In this document: positions 18,283 through 26,255 of the stretch, in pieces | Numbering within the stretch: position 1 is the first letter of the stretch | Layout: every line of letters starts with the position of its first letter | DNA from: Rhodovulum sp. MB263 | GTDB taxonomy: Bacteria > Pseudomonadota > Alphaproteobacteria > Rhodobacterales > Rhodobacteraceae | Direction of reading: 5' to 3' | Assembly: GCF_002073975.1 (NCBI RefSeq) | Contig: NZ_CP020384.1 | Coordinates: 2,542,001 to 2,606,000 of the forward strand | DNA: 64,000 nt | Translations under genes and position numbers: made by a program | The notes under the pieces: generated by a model | The model's database searches: none | Told to the model about the DNA's origin: nothing | What the model saw: the letters and a program-made list of their open reading frames with translations, nothing else

Positions 18283-18338
18283 AAAGTTTCCCTTTTTCGT
18301 CGCACCTTGGCTCTTGAGTTCCAGCTTAGCTCAAATTG

Positions 18339-18353
18339 GAACCAAAAGCGAAC
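18339..18353 (-). promoter_or_regulatory. LexA (SOS) box in front of tag
   Basis: GAAC-CAAAAGC-GAAC on the plus strand, which reads GTTC-GCTTTTG-GTTC towards tag. This is a perfect match to the alphaproteobacterial LexA direct repeat GTTC-N7-GTTC. A partial second copy, GTTC-CAGCTTA-GCTC, is at 18318-18332. The site lies in the 131-base divergent gap between tag and an EAL-domain gene and could affect both. Confidence 0.65.
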
Positions 18354-18413
18354 CTTCACCTGTCCTTAACCGCTCTTGCGCCATCACATCCAGGAGCGAA
18401 GCGGAGGACTGGA

Positions 18414-19253
18414 ATGCCCGACGACAGTCACGACAAGGACGTCGCCACCACCGACGAAGCAGGCGATCCGCCTGCCGCAGCACAGTCCGACCGCGACCGG
18501 AACGTCCTTGAGATGGTCCGGGATGCGCTTGAGAGGCGCGATGTGGTGCTGGCCTTCCAGCCGGTCGTCCAGAACATGGAAAATGGCAAGATTGCGTTCT
18601 ATGAGGGGCTGATCCGCATCCTCGACCGCAGCGGCCGGACCATCCCGGCGGCCGAATTCATCGAGACGGTCGAAGCCACCGAACTCGGCCGGCGAATCGA
18701 CTGTCTCGCGCTCGAGATGGGGCTGGCCGCGCTGCGCGACTGCCCCGATCTCAGACTGGCGATCAACATGTCGGCCCGTTCGATCGGTTATCCGCCCTGG
18801 ACCCGGACCCTCAGCCGCGGCATCGAGGCCGACCCCACCCTGGCCGAACGGCTGATCCTGGAAATCACCGAAAGCTCGGCCATGGCGACACCCGATCTCG
18901 TCATCCTTTTCATGCGCGAGCTGCAGGCCAAGGGCATCGCCTTCGCGCTGGACGATTTCGGGACCGGCTATACCGCGATCCGCTACCTGCGCGACTTCTA
19001 TTTCGACATCCTCAAGATCGACGGCCAGTTCATCTGCGGTATCGCCGACGATCCCGACAACCAGGTGCTGACCTCGGCGCTCATCGCCATCGCCCGGCAT
19101 TTCGACATGTTCACCGTGGCCGAGAATGTCGAAACCGCGCGCGATGCCGCCTGGCTCGCCGCCGCCGGCATCGACTGCATGCAGGGCTATGCCTTCGGCG
19201 CGCCGACCCTGATCCCGCCATGGCGCGCGCAGGCCGAACGGCGTACCGCCTGA
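18414..19253 (+). CDS. EAL-domain protein (putative c-di-GMP phosphodiesterase)
   Basis: A 279-residue protein consisting of a short acidic N-terminal tail (about 40 residues) and one EAL domain without GGDEF or sensor. Motifs: FYEGLIRIL (EGL in place of EAL), INMSARS, LEITES, LDDFGTGY (paired Asp), LKIDGQFI (Lys), AENVE and MQGYAFG. The main metal and catalytic residues appear present, so hydrolysis of c-di-GMP is plausible. I chose the ATG after GCGGAGG at 18414 over an upstream ATG at 18336, which lies inside the SOS-box region. It is monocistronic. Confidence 0.82.
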   Translation: MPDDSHDKDVATTDEAGDPPAAAQSDRDRNVLEMVRDALERRDVVLAFQPVVQNMENGKIAFYEGLIRILDRSGRTIPAAEFIETVEATELGRRIDCLALEMGLAALRDCPDLRLAINMSARSIGYPPWTRTLSRGIEADPTLAERLILEITESSAMATPDLVILFMRELQAKGIAFALDDFGTGYTAIRYLRDFYFDILKIDGQFICGIADDPDNQVLTSALIAIARHFDMFTVAENVETARDAAWLAAAGIDCMQGYAFGAPTLIPPWRAQAERRTA

Positions 19254-19412
19254 GGCGTGGATCTACGCTGTCGGCCCGCCGCTGATGCTGCGGCGCGGCG
19301 CCACGCCGAAACCCGCCTGTCCGCGGCATTCCGCGCGTCGGCGGGGGTGCAAGTCCGTATCTCCATCCCCTATAGTCGCCCCGTCAGGCATTCAGGGGAG
19401 AAGGACCTATCC

Positions 19413-20588
19413 ATGACCAATGTCGTCATCGTTTCCGCCGCCCGGACCGCGGTCGGCAGCTTCAACGGCGCATTCGCGACCGTTCCGGCTCATGAACTCG
19501 GCCGGACGATGCTCGAAGCGCTCGTCGCGCGCGCGGGCATCGACAAAGCCGACATCTCGGAGACCATTCTCGGCCAGGTGCTGACAGCGGGTCAGGGTCA
19601 GAACCCGGCCCGTCAGGCCCATATCAATGCCGGCTTCCCGGTCGAATCCGCCGCCTGGTCGATCAACCAGGTCTGTGGTTCGGGCCTGCGCTCGGTCGCG
19701 CTGGCCGCGCAGCATATCCAGCTGGGCGACGCTGCCATCATCGCCGCCGGCGGTCAGGAGAACATGACGCTCAGCCCCCATGTCGCGCATCTGCGCGCGG
19801 GTCACAAGATGGGCGACGTCAAGTTCATCGACTCGATGATCCGGGACGGGCTCTGGGATGCCTTCAACGGCTATCACATGGGCCAGACCGCCGAGAACGT
19901 GGCGGAACAATGGCAGATCAGCCGCGAGATGCAGGACGAATTCGCCCTGGCGAGCCAGAACAAGGCCGAAGCGGCGCAGAAAGACGGCAAGTTCGCCGAC
20001 GAGATCGTGCCGGTGACGGTCAAGGGCCGCAAGGGCGACACCATCGTCGAAGCCGACGAATATATCCGCCACGGCGCCACGCTCGAATCGATGCAGAAGC
20101 TGCGCCCGGCCTTCGCCAAGGACGGCTCGGTCACCGCGGGCAATGCGAGCGGCATCAATGACGGCGCCGCCGGTGTGCTCTTGATGTCGGCTGACGAGGC
20201 CGAGAGGCGCGGGCTCGAGCCGCTGGCGCGGATCGCCTCCTACGCCACCGCCGGGCTCGATCCGTCGATCATGGGTACGGGCCCGATCCCGGCCTCGCGC
20301 AAGGCGCTGGAAAAGGCCGGCTGGAAGGTCGGGGATCTCGACCTGGTCGAAGCCAACGAGGCCTTCGCCGCCCAGGCCTGCGCCGTCAACAAGGACATGG
20401 GTTGGGATCCGGCCATCGTCAACGTGAACGGCGGCGCGATCGCCATCGGCCACCCGATCGGCGCCTCGGGCGCGCGCATCCTCAACACCCTGCTCTTCGA
20501 GATGAAGCGCCGGGACGCCAAGAAGGGCCTTGCCACCCTTTGCATCGGCGGCGGCATGGGCGTTGCCATGTGCCTGGAACGCGCCTGA
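19413..20588 (+). CDS. phaA: Acetyl-CoA acetyltransferase (beta-ketothiolase)
   Basis: A 391-residue biosynthetic thiolase condensing two acetyl-CoA to acetoacetyl-CoA. The acyl-accepting Cys88 is in [11 protein letters not shown], the catalytic His in [14 protein letters not shown] and the second Cys in [17 protein letters not shown] precedes the ATG. phaB follows after 96 bases. The pair supplies 3-hydroxybutyryl-CoA for polyhydroxybutyrate and for the ethylmalonyl-CoA pathway, whose lyase gene mcl1 is 13 kb away. PHB synthase is not in the window. Confidence 0.95.
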   Translation: MTNVVIVSAARTAVGSFNGAFATVPAHELGRTMLEALVARAGIDKADISETILGQVLTAGQGQNPARQAHINAGFPVESAAWSINQVCGSGLRSVALAAQHIQLGDAAIIAAGGQENMTLSPHVAHLRAGHKMGDVKFIDSMIRDGLWDAFNGYHMGQTAENVAEQWQISREMQDEFALASQNKAEAAQKDGKFADEIVPVTVKGRKGDTIVEADEYIRHGATLESMQKLRPAFAKDGSVTAGNASGINDGAAGVLLMSADEAERRGLEPLARIASYATAGLDPSIMGTGPIPASRKALEKAGWKVGDLDLVEANEAFAAQACAVNKDMGWDPAIVNVNGGAIAIGHPIGASGARILNTLLFEMKRRDAKKGLATLCIGGGMGVAMCLERA

Positions 20589-20607
20589 TCGCGGCGAAAC
20601 GACATTG

Positions 20608-20630
20608 GGCGCGCAATATTCTTGCGCGCC
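20608..20630 (+). promoter_or_regulatory. Stem-loop between phaA and phaB
   Basis: GGCGCGCAA and TTGCGCGCC form a 9-bp perfect stem around the 5-base loop TATTC, 20 bases past the phaA stop and 55 before phaB. With only a short following TT it is more likely a processing or attenuation element than a full terminator. Confidence 0.5.
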
Positions 20631-20684
20631 TTATCCCAATTGCGTAACGAGATTGTCAGAAACGCATTTCTATCTGGAGGAAAC

Positions 20685-21407
20685 ATGGCACGAGTTGCAC
20701 TGGTCACCGGCGGCACGCGCGGCATCGGCGAAGCCATCAGCAAGGCCCTGAAAGCAGCGGGTTATACCGTGGCAGCCACCTATGGCGGCAATGACGAGGC
20801 GGCGAAGAAATTCACCGACGAGACCGGCATTTCGACCTATAAATGGTCGGTCGCCGATTACGAGGCCTCGAAAGCGGGCCTGGCGAAGGTCGAAGCGGAT
20901 CTGGGGCCGATCGACGTGGTCGTCGCCAATGCCGGCATCACCCGCGACGCCCCCTTCCACAAGATGACGCCCACGCAATGGCAGGAGGTGATCGACACCA
21001 ACCTGACCGGCGTCTTCAACACCGTTCACCCGATCTGGCCCGGCATGCGCGAGCGCAAGTTCGGCCGCGTCATCGTGATCAGCTCGATCAACGGCCAGAA
21101 GGGGCAGTTCGGTCAGGTGAACTATGCCGCAACCAAGGCGGGCGATCTCGGCATCGTCAAGTCGCTGGCCCAGGAAGGCGCGCGGTTCGGCATCACCGCC
21201 AACGCGATCTGCCCGGGCTATATCGCAACCGAGATGGTGATGGCGGTGCCCGAAAAGGTGCGCGAGGCGATCATCTCGCAGATCCCCACGGGCCGGCTGG
21301 GCGAGCCCGAGGAAATCGCACGCTGCGTGGCCTTCCTCGCCTCCGATGACGCGACCTTCATCAACGGCTCGACCATCTCGGCCAACGGCGCGCAATTCTT
21401 CGCCTGA
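20685..21407 (+). CDS. phaB: Acetoacetyl-CoA reductase
   Basis: A 240-residue short-chain dehydrogenase that reduces acetoacetyl-CoA to (R)-3-hydroxybutyryl-CoA with NADPH. The cofactor motif TGGTRGIGE is at residues 8-16, VANAGITRD near 85, the catalytic Ser in SSINGQKGQFGQ and the YAATK pair near 150. The NGQKGQFGQVNYAATKAG block is typical of PhaB and separates it from FabG. CTGGAGGAAAC gives an excellent ribosome site. It forms a unit with phaA. Confidence 0.94.
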   Translation: MARVALVTGGTRGIGEAISKALKAAGYTVAATYGGNDEAAKKFTDETGISTYKWSVADYEASKAGLAKVEADLGPIDVVVANAGITRDAPFHKMTPTQWQEVIDTNLTGVFNTVHPIWPGMRERKFGRVIVISSINGQKGQFGQVNYAATKAGDLGIVKSLAQEGARFGITANAICPGYIATEMVMAVPEKVREAIISQIPTGRLGEPEEIARCVAFLASDDATFINGSTISANGAQFFA

Positions 21408-21431
21408 GCCCGATACTTGGTTTCACGATCC

Positions 21432-21458
21432 GGGGCGGCTCCTGACGGGCCGCCCCTT
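21432..21458 (+). terminator. Stem-loop downstream of phaB
   Basis: GGGGCGGC (21432-21439) pairs with GCCGCCCC (21449-21456), followed by TT only, 24 bases beyond the phaB stop. It is a likely end of the phaAB transcript. Confidence 0.5.
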
Positions 21459-21498
21459 GCCGTTGCAGGGCCCGCTGTCGCGGGCGCGCTGCGCGCCG

Positions 21499-21551
21499 GG
21501 TATTTGTCGCAAGAAGAAAACCCGGCCTGCCTTCTTCTTGGCGGAAATACC
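21499..21551. repeat. Inverted intergenic element, GGTATTT..CAAGAAGAA arms
   Basis: Left arm GGTATTTGTCGCAAGAAGAA (21499-21518) and right arm TTCTTCTTGGCGGAAATACC (21532-21551) are inverse copies with an internal mismatch block. A single related arm occurs at 57974-57994. This resembles a short intergenic element common in Rhodobacteraceae genomes. It may act as a bidirectional terminator or transcript-end structure between phaB and the exporter gene. Confidence 0.6.
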
Positions 21552-21620
21552 CATGACGCAACGTCCGAAAGGGTTTCTGCAGACTGGTCAGCGCACCCCG
21601 GCCCGGATAAGCCTCGTTGC

Positions 21621-22499
21621 ATGACCCGCCGCCGCGCCACCGCCACCGGATTCGTCGCCGTCCTGCTCTGGGCGCTGCTTGCGCTTTTCACCGTCGGGTC
21701 TGCCCCGGTGCCGCCGCTGCAGCTCAATGCGCTCTGCTTTGCCATCGGCGGTACACTCGGACTGATCTGGGTGCTCGCCCGGGGCGAAGCAGCGCTCTTG
21801 CGGCGGATTTCCTGGAAGGTCTATGCCTTCGGCACGGCAGGGCTTTTCGGCTATCACGCGCTTTACTTCTCGGCGCTGCGGCTGGCACCTGCGGCCGAGG
21901 CCGGGCTCATCGCCTATCTCTGGCCCTTGCTGATCGTGCTGATGTCGGGGCTTCTGCCCGGCGAGCGGCTGCGTCCGAGCCATGTTCTGGGCGCGCTTGC
22001 CGCCTTTGCGGGGGCCGCGCTGATCGTGGCGCGGGGTGCCGTGACCGGATTCGAGGCCGCAGCGCTGCCCGGCTATGGGCTTGCATTGCTGTGCGCGCTG
22101 ACCTGGTCGAGCTATTCGGTGCTGTCGCGCCGACTTGGCACCGTCCCGACCGCCAGCGTCGCCATCTTCTGCCTGGCGACGGCGGCACTGTCATGGCCGC
22201 TGCACCTGGCATTCGAGGAAACCGTCTGGCCCGACAGGGCGCAAGGCTGGCTCAGCATCGCGGCGCTTGGTCTCGGACCGGTCGGGCTTGCCTTCTATGT
22301 CTGGGATATCGGGGTCAAGCGCGGAGATATCCAGCTTCTGGGCGTGGCCAGCTATGCCGCTCCGCTCTTGTCCACGCTGGTCCTTGTCGGCGCCGGGGTC
22401 GCGTCCCCGACACCCACGCTTTTCTCGGCGGCCCTGCTGATCACCGGCGGCGCGGCCCTGGCCGCGCGCGCCAGCCGTCGGGCGGCCGATCAGGCCTGA
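21621..22499 (+). CDS. DMT/EamA-family transporter
   Basis: A 292-residue membrane protein with about ten hydrophobic helices in two repeated EamA halves. The first half carries YHALYFSALRLAPAAEAGLI and LWPLLIVLMSG, the second SSYSVLSRRLG and VWDIGVKRGDIQLLGVASY. The second-half block is reminiscent of YddG-type aromatic amino acid exporters. The start MTRRRATATG is the first Met before the first helix; no strong ribosome site is visible. Its 3' end overlaps the convergent ydcH gene by 10 bases. Substrate unknown. Confidence 0.82.
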   Translation: MTRRRATATGFVAVLLWALLALFTVGSAPVPPLQLNALCFAIGGTLGLIWVLARGEAALLRRISWKVYAFGTAGLFGYHALYFSALRLAPAAEAGLIAYLWPLLIVLMSGLLPGERLRPSHVLGALAAFAGAALIVARGAVTGFEAAALPGYGLALLCALTWSSYSVLSRRLGTVPTASVAIFCLATAALSWPLHLAFEETVWPDRAQGWLSIAALGLGPVGLAFYVWDIGVKRGDIQLLGVASYAAPLLSTLVLVGAGVASPTPTLFSAALLITGGAALAARASRRAADQA

Positions 22500-22657
22500 G
22501 ACAGGCGTTCGATCTGTTCCTTCAGCTTGAGTTTCTGCTTCTTGAGTTCGGCGACCTGAATGGTGTCGGCGGCCGGGGTCTGCTGGGCCCGTTCGACCTC
22601 ATCCGAGAGAGCTTTGTGTTTCCTGCGGAGTTCCTGCAGATGCGAACTCAGAGTCAT
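22490..22657 (-). CDS. YdcH family protein (DUF465)
   Basis: A 55-residue, highly charged, all-helical protein beginning MTLSSHLQELRRKHKAL and ending LKEQIERLSQA. The KHKALSDEVERAQ block and VAELKKQKLKLKEQ coiled coil are typical of the DUF465/YdcH family. Its function is unknown. GAGAGGAGC precedes the ATG at good distance. It overlaps the end of the divergently read transporter gene by 10 bases. Its 5' leader carries an unusual orphan Shine-Dalgarno sequence within an inverted repeat. Confidence 0.8.
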   Translation of the reverse strand: MTLSSHLQELRRKHKALSDEVERAQQTPAADTIQVAELKKQKLKLKEQIERLSQA

Positions 22658-22700
22658 GGCCGATGCTCCTCTCTAGCTGTCATGAAACATTTTCAGTCCA

Positions 22701-22748
22701 GCACGAATCCCGAGTCGTGTCACCTCCTTGAAAAAAAACAGTTCGTGC
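22701..22748 (-). promoter_or_regulatory. Leader inverted repeat with orphan Shine-Dalgarno, upstream of ydcH
   Basis: Reading towards ydcH: GCACGAA, an 8-T run, then AAGGAGGTGA (a full match to the anti-SD of 16S rRNA), then TTCGTGC, which closes a 7-bp stem. No start codon lies at usable distance after this strong ribosome site. An alternative inner hairpin CACGA/TCGTG would compete with the outer stem. The location fits the 5' leader of ydcH. Confidence 0.35.
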
Positions 22749-22761
22749 ATAACCGGCGACG

Positions 22762-23514
22762 TCATCCAGGCCAGGACAATGCCTTGCCGTTGCGCAGAAT
22801 GTCCGTCACTTCCGCCGTATAGCTGTCGCCATCCTCGAGATGCGCAACCCCCGCATGCAAGACGAGCGGCGGATGCAGCCGGAACGGTCCCTGCCGTCCT
22901 TTCCGGCCCGCAAGCAGAACCAGCTTGGCCGCGCGGCCGGGCCTTGGCGCCAGCGGCAAGATCTCGATCGCGCCCAGGGCGCTCGCGGCCGCGCAAAGCA
23001 GCTCGGGAAGACGCTCTGTACGCTGGATCGCGGTCAGGCGGCCGCCGGGCCGGAGCCGCCGCGCCGCAACCGCGACCCAATCGGCCAGCGGCGTCGCCTC
23101 GCCCATCGCGGTCTCGCGGCCCGGATCGGGCGCCGCACTGCCGCAATCACGCCGGAAATAGGGTGGGTTCATGATCAGGTGATCGTAGCTTCTGGCCTTC
23201 ACCCCGGACGGCAAGGCGCTCAGATCGGCGGTGACGACCTCCAGCGGCAGCCCCGTCTCGGCGGCGTTGCGCCCGGCAAGCGCCGCATAGGCCGGTTGCA
23301 GTTCCACCCCGGTCAGCGCCAGCCCCGGCACCCGCGCGGCCAGGCACAGGCTCGCCACGCCGGCGCCGCAGCCCAGTTCAAGGACGCTCTGCCCCGCCCG
23401 GGCACGGGTGGCCGCAGCCAGCAGGACCGCGTCGATCCCGGCGCGATAGCCCTCGACCGGCTGCCAGAGCGCCAGCCGCCCGCCCAGGAACCCGTCCCGG
23501 CGCAACGCCGTCAT
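22762..23514 (-). CDS. tRNA1(Val) A37 N6-methyltransferase-like protein
   Basis: A 250-residue SAM-dependent methyltransferase with motif I VLELGCGAGVASL near residue 44 and the N6-adenine signature NPPYFR near 115. The opening FLGGRLALWQPVEGYRAGIDAVLLAAA is typical of TrmN6/YfiC-type enzymes, which methylate A37 of tRNA-Val, and of related HemK-like methyltransferases. I chose the Met at 23514 (MTALRRDG), preceded by GATGAGGGC and directly after the DUF2007 stop. An alternative Met lies 5 codons upstream. Family is sure, target less so. Confidence 0.75.
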   Translation of the reverse strand: MTALRRDGFLGGRLALWQPVEGYRAGIDAVLLAAATRARAGQSVLELGCGAGVASLCLAARVPGLALTGVELQPAYAALAGRNAAETGLPLEVVTADLSALPSGVKARSYDHLIMNPPYFRRDCGSAAPDPGRETAMGEATPLADWVAVAARRLRPGGRLTAIQRTERLPELLCAAASALGAIEILPLAPRPGRAAKLVLLAGRKGRQGPFRLHPPLVLHAGVAHLEDGDSYTAEVTDILRNGKALSWPG

Positions 23515-23518
23515 CGGC

Positions 23519-23740
23519 TCAGCCCTCATCGCCGCAGGGGATGCCATTGTCGCGCAACACGGCGCGGGCGCGAAACAGATCGCGGTCGGCGACCATGATC
23601 CGACGCGGCAAAACGCCTAGCGAGCCCTCCAGCACGCTCATGTGGACATCCATATGAAAGCAGTCTATCTCCTCGCCCTGAAGAAGCGCCGAGGCATAGG
23701 CAATCACTGTCGGGTCGTTGGTGCGAACGAGTTCTTTCAT
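23519..23740 (-). CDS. DUF2007 domain protein
   Basis: A 73-residue small protein of the DUF2007 type (putative signal-transducing protein): MKELVRTNDPTVIAYASALL, then GEEIDCFHMD and the conserved RIMVADRDLFRARAVL block. No catalytic residues are evident. It is 4 bases before the methyltransferase gene and shares its transcript. The promoter must lie in the 54-base divergent gap to the polyprenyl synthase gene. Confidence 0.8.
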   Translation of the reverse strand: MKELVRTNDPTVIAYASALLQGEEIDCFHMDVHMSVLEGSLGVLPRRIMVADRDLFRARAVLRDNGIPCGDEG

Positions 23741-23794
23741 GGCAACGAATTAAGGGCAGTGGCGCCCCGTTGTCGAGCAAGAGACGAGGCAGCC

Positions 23795-24796
23795 ATGGGC
23801 CTGGACACCGCCGCAACCAAACCGCATGAACGCCTGGCTGCGCTTCTGACCGAAGAGATGGCGGCCGTCGACCGGCTGATCCGCGAGCGGATGACCTCGG
23901 AATATGCGCCCCGGATCGACGAGGTCGCGGCGCATCTGGTCGGCGCGGGCGGCAAGCGGCTGCGGCCGATGCTGACCATCGCCTCGGCGCGGATGTGCGG
24001 CTATGACGGCCCCTATCACATCTATCTGGCGGGCACGGTCGAGTTCATCCATACCGCGACGCTTCTGCATGACGACGTGGTCGATGAAAGCGGCCAGCGC
24101 CGCGGCCGGCCGACGGCGAACCTGCTCTGGGACAACAAGTCCTCGGTTCTGGTCGGCGACTACCTCTTTGCCCGTTCCTTCCAGCTGATGGTGGCGCCCG
24201 GCAACATGCGGGTGCTCGACATCCTGTCGAACGCGGCCGCGGTGATCGCCGAGGGCGAGGTGCTGCAGCTTACCGCGGCGCAGGATCTCGGCACCACCGA
24301 AGAGATCTACCTGAAGGTGGTGCGCGGCAAGACCGCCGCGCTTTTCGCCGCCGCGACCGAGGTCGGCGGCGTGATCGCGGGCATGCCCGAGGAACAGGTC
24401 AAGGCGCTGCATACCTATGGCGATGCACTGGGGGTGGGCTTCCAGATCGTCGACGATCTTCTGGACGTGGCGGGCGACGCGGCCTCGACCGGCAAGAATA
24501 TCGGCGACGATTTCCGCGAGCGGAAGCTGACCCTGCCGATCATCAAGACCATCGCCGCGGCCGATGCCGAAGAACGCACCTTCTGGGTGCGCACCATCGA
24601 GAAGGGCGATCAGCGCGACGGCGATCTGGAGCATGCGCTGGGGCTGATGGCAAAGCACGGCGCCATCGAGGCGACCCGGCAGGAGGCGCTGGCCTGGGCC
24701 GCGCGCGCCAAGGAGGCGCTGAGCCTGCTGCCCGAGCACGAGATCCGCGACATGCTGTCGGATCTGGCCGATTACGTGGTCGCCCGGATCAACTGA
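23795..24796 (+). CDS. ispB: Polyprenyl diphosphate synthase (quinone side chain)
   Basis: A 333-residue trans-prenyltransferase elongating farnesyl diphosphate with isopentenyl units to the long ubiquinone tail (octa- to decaprenyl). It has GGKRLRPML near the N-terminus, the first Asp-rich motif LLHDDVVDE near residue 92, GDYLFARSF, and the second motif FQIVDDLLD near 215. The start MGLDTAATKP fits the usual length; the longer open frame upstream would overlap the DUF2007 gene. Chain length cannot be read from sequence alone. Confidence 0.92.
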   Translation: MGLDTAATKPHERLAALLTEEMAAVDRLIRERMTSEYAPRIDEVAAHLVGAGGKRLRPMLTIASARMCGYDGPYHIYLAGTVEFIHTATLLHDDVVDESGQRRGRPTANLLWDNKSSVLVGDYLFARSFQLMVAPGNMRVLDILSNAAAVIAEGEVLQLTAAQDLGTTEEIYLKVVRGKTAALFAAATEVGGVIAGMPEEQVKALHTYGDALGVGFQIVDDLLDVAGDAASTGKNIGDDFRERKLTLPIIKTIAAADAEERTFWVRTIEKGDQRDGDLEHALGLMAKHGAIEATRQEALAWAARAKEALSLLPEHEIRDMLSDLADYVVARIN

Positions 24797-25156
24797 GCGG
24801 CCTCAGCCACGCATGATCGGACCGGCGCGCGGCCCCCATACCCCCTGTCTGCGCCATTTTCATTTGGAGCTTTCCGCCACGCCTGGCGCATCGAGCCCTT
24901 CCGCGTTCGGGGCGCGGGCATCCTCATCGGCTCCATTCCCTGGCTGAAAGCCCGGCTGACCGGCTGCGACCGGCAGAGCTTGTCCGCGCATCGCAAACCT
25001 AGCGGCGCATGGAACTCCGCTTCAAGCCCTGACTTCCCCTCGCCGGGCGACAGCTTCGCTGCGAGTACATTCGGACGGTGCCAGCCCTGAGCGGATGGTC
25101 GATCCAGGTCCTGCATCAGGGAGGCCAACAGAAAGGTCTCCTCCACGAAACAAGGC
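24797..25156. other. Gene-free stretch beside the DUF2867/HxlR islet
   Basis: About 360 bases with no convincing gene or RNA. Base composition drops towards the right, into the lower-GC DUF2867/HxlR pair. It may be a scar of insertion or a decayed gene; I could not recognise any family in its translated frames. Confidence 0.4.
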
Positions 25157-25684
25157 CTACCTCTGTTGCGCCGGTCTGGACGACAAGTTCCGCAACAGCC
25201 GTCGCAAGATCAGCTTATGTACGGGAGAGATCAGAAAAATGTAGCAATATCCGAAGCCGTTGTTGCGACGTACAAGCGTGGTCAGCCGCACAGCGCGACC
25301 CGCATCCCTTTCATGGACTCGGATCACTATCCGGAAGTTCAGATGCCAGTCGTCAAACCCGCAGACGACAACGTCCTCCGAATGGAAGATGACCTGGAAC
25401 CCGCCTTCCTGTGTCTCGTCGATCGCGATTTGCCCCGGCTTGAGCCCGAACAGGCCAACGATCCTGTTTCTGGTTGCGTTCAGCAAGCGGACCCATAACG
25501 GCGGGCTCTGTCCGAACATCGCCCTGACTACCTCCAAAGCGTTCGGTTTTTCCGTAAGGTAACAAAATTCATATGCATCGGCCCAATTCGCGTCTTCCAG
25601 GAAAACGGAGGGCCGTGCAGCCGTGACCTTCTCGATGTTAAAGCGTCCCAAATCGGGCCTTTCCGCAGCGCAGATGCCTTGCAA
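25157..25684 (-). CDS. DUF2867 domain protein
   Basis: A 175-residue protein of the DUF2867 family. Recognisable parts are WADAYEFCYL, PPLWVRLLNATRNRIVGLFGL (the LMxLRNxIVxxFGL family block), FDDWHLNFRIVI and the C-terminal FGYCYIFLISPVHKLILRRLL. Its function is unknown. The start is a TTG; no ATG precedes the conserved part. It is divergent from an HxlR-type regulator, which probably controls it. GC content and codon use are lower than in the flanking genes, suggesting transfer. Confidence 0.7.
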   Translation of the reverse strand: MQGICAAERPDLGRFNIEKVTAARPSVFLEDANWADAYEFCYLTEKPNALEVVRAMFGQSPPLWVRLLNATRNRIVGLFGLKPGQIAIDETQEGGFQVIFHSEDVVVCGFDDWHLNFRIVIRVHERDAGRAVRLTTLVRRNNGFGYCYIFLISPVHKLILRRLLRNLSSRPAQQR

Positions 25685-25686
25685 GT

Positions 25687-25715
25687 TTGGACGTCCATCT
25701 CGCCTTAGCTATAAA
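25687..25715 (+). promoter_or_regulatory. Sigma-70-like promoter of the HxlR gene
   Basis: TTGGAC (25687-25692), a 17-base spacer and TATAAA (25710-25715) give a near-consensus housekeeping promoter reading into the HxlR regulator gene. It is unusually good for this GC-rich genome. Confidence 0.6.
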
Positions 25716-25718
25716 TTG

Positions 25719-25741
25719 TGTAGCGAATGGCGTGTACTACA
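25719..25741. promoter_or_regulatory. Inverted repeat at the predicted HxlR transcription start
   Basis: TGTAG (25719-25723) and CTACA (25737-25741) with a 13-base spacer sit just after the -10 box. This is where an autorepressor or shared operator for the DUF2867/HxlR pair would be expected. The arms are short. Confidence 0.4.
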
Positions 25742-25770
25742 GAAACCGTAGCATCAAGGGTAAGATCGGC

Positions 25771-26097
25771 ATGAAGACACCAGGAAAACCGAGCCGCGGG
25801 TCAACCACTGGTCGCCCGATCATGGTGCTGCTCGATGTGTTGGGAAAACGCTGGACGCTTCGGATACTCTGGGAATTGACGCAGGGGCCCGCCACATTTC
25901 GCGAATTGCAGAGACGATGCGACGATATCTCTCCGACGATGGTCAATAAACGGATCGGCGAGCTTCGCGCGCTCGGATTTGTGACGCGAGAGGCCGACGG
26001 GTATGGTCTCACGCCCAAGGGGCATGAGCTCGCCCAGCAGTTCATCAACCTGGAGACCTGGGCGAACCGTTGGGCGGACGTGACGCCCGAGGAGTAG
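25771..26097 (+). CDS. HxlR-type winged-helix transcriptional regulator
   Basis: A 108-residue DNA-binding protein. The core reads VLGKRWTLRILWELTQGP, TFRELQRRCDDISPTMVNKR (recognition helix) and LGFVTREADGYGLTPKG, the HxlR arrangement. The usual N-terminal effector Cys of many HxlR proteins is absent. I chose the ATG at 25771 after AAGGGTAAGA; upstream in-frame codons overlap the promoter. It is divergent from DUF2867, its likely target. Composition is lower in GC than the neighbours. Confidence 0.78.
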   Translation: MKTPGKPSRGSTTGRPIMVLLDVLGKRWTLRILWELTQGPATFRELQRRCDDISPTMVNKRIGELRALGFVTREADGYGLTPKGHELAQQFINLETWANRWADVTPEE

Positions 26098-26255
26098 AGG
26101 TGCAAGGAGTGCACAGCCTGAAGAGGCCGGAAATGGACGGCGCGACGCGCGGCTGTGATCTCCGCATAGCCTTCGGCCGGCGGGGCGCATGCGCCCCCCC
26201 CTCATGCAGCCTTTTGGCGGAACGGGATGCGCCCGGCAAAACCTGTCCGTGCCTG

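Noticed and set aside
22720-22729. TCACCTCCTT as a possible 16S rRNA 3' end fragment
   Set aside because: The match is only ten bases and the surrounding sequence has nothing of 16S rRNA. It is better read as a Shine-Dalgarno sequence on the opposite strand.
25078-25392. Plus-strand open frames over the DUF2867 gene
   Set aside because: Their translations have no recognisable family, while the minus strand carries clear DUF2867 blocks.
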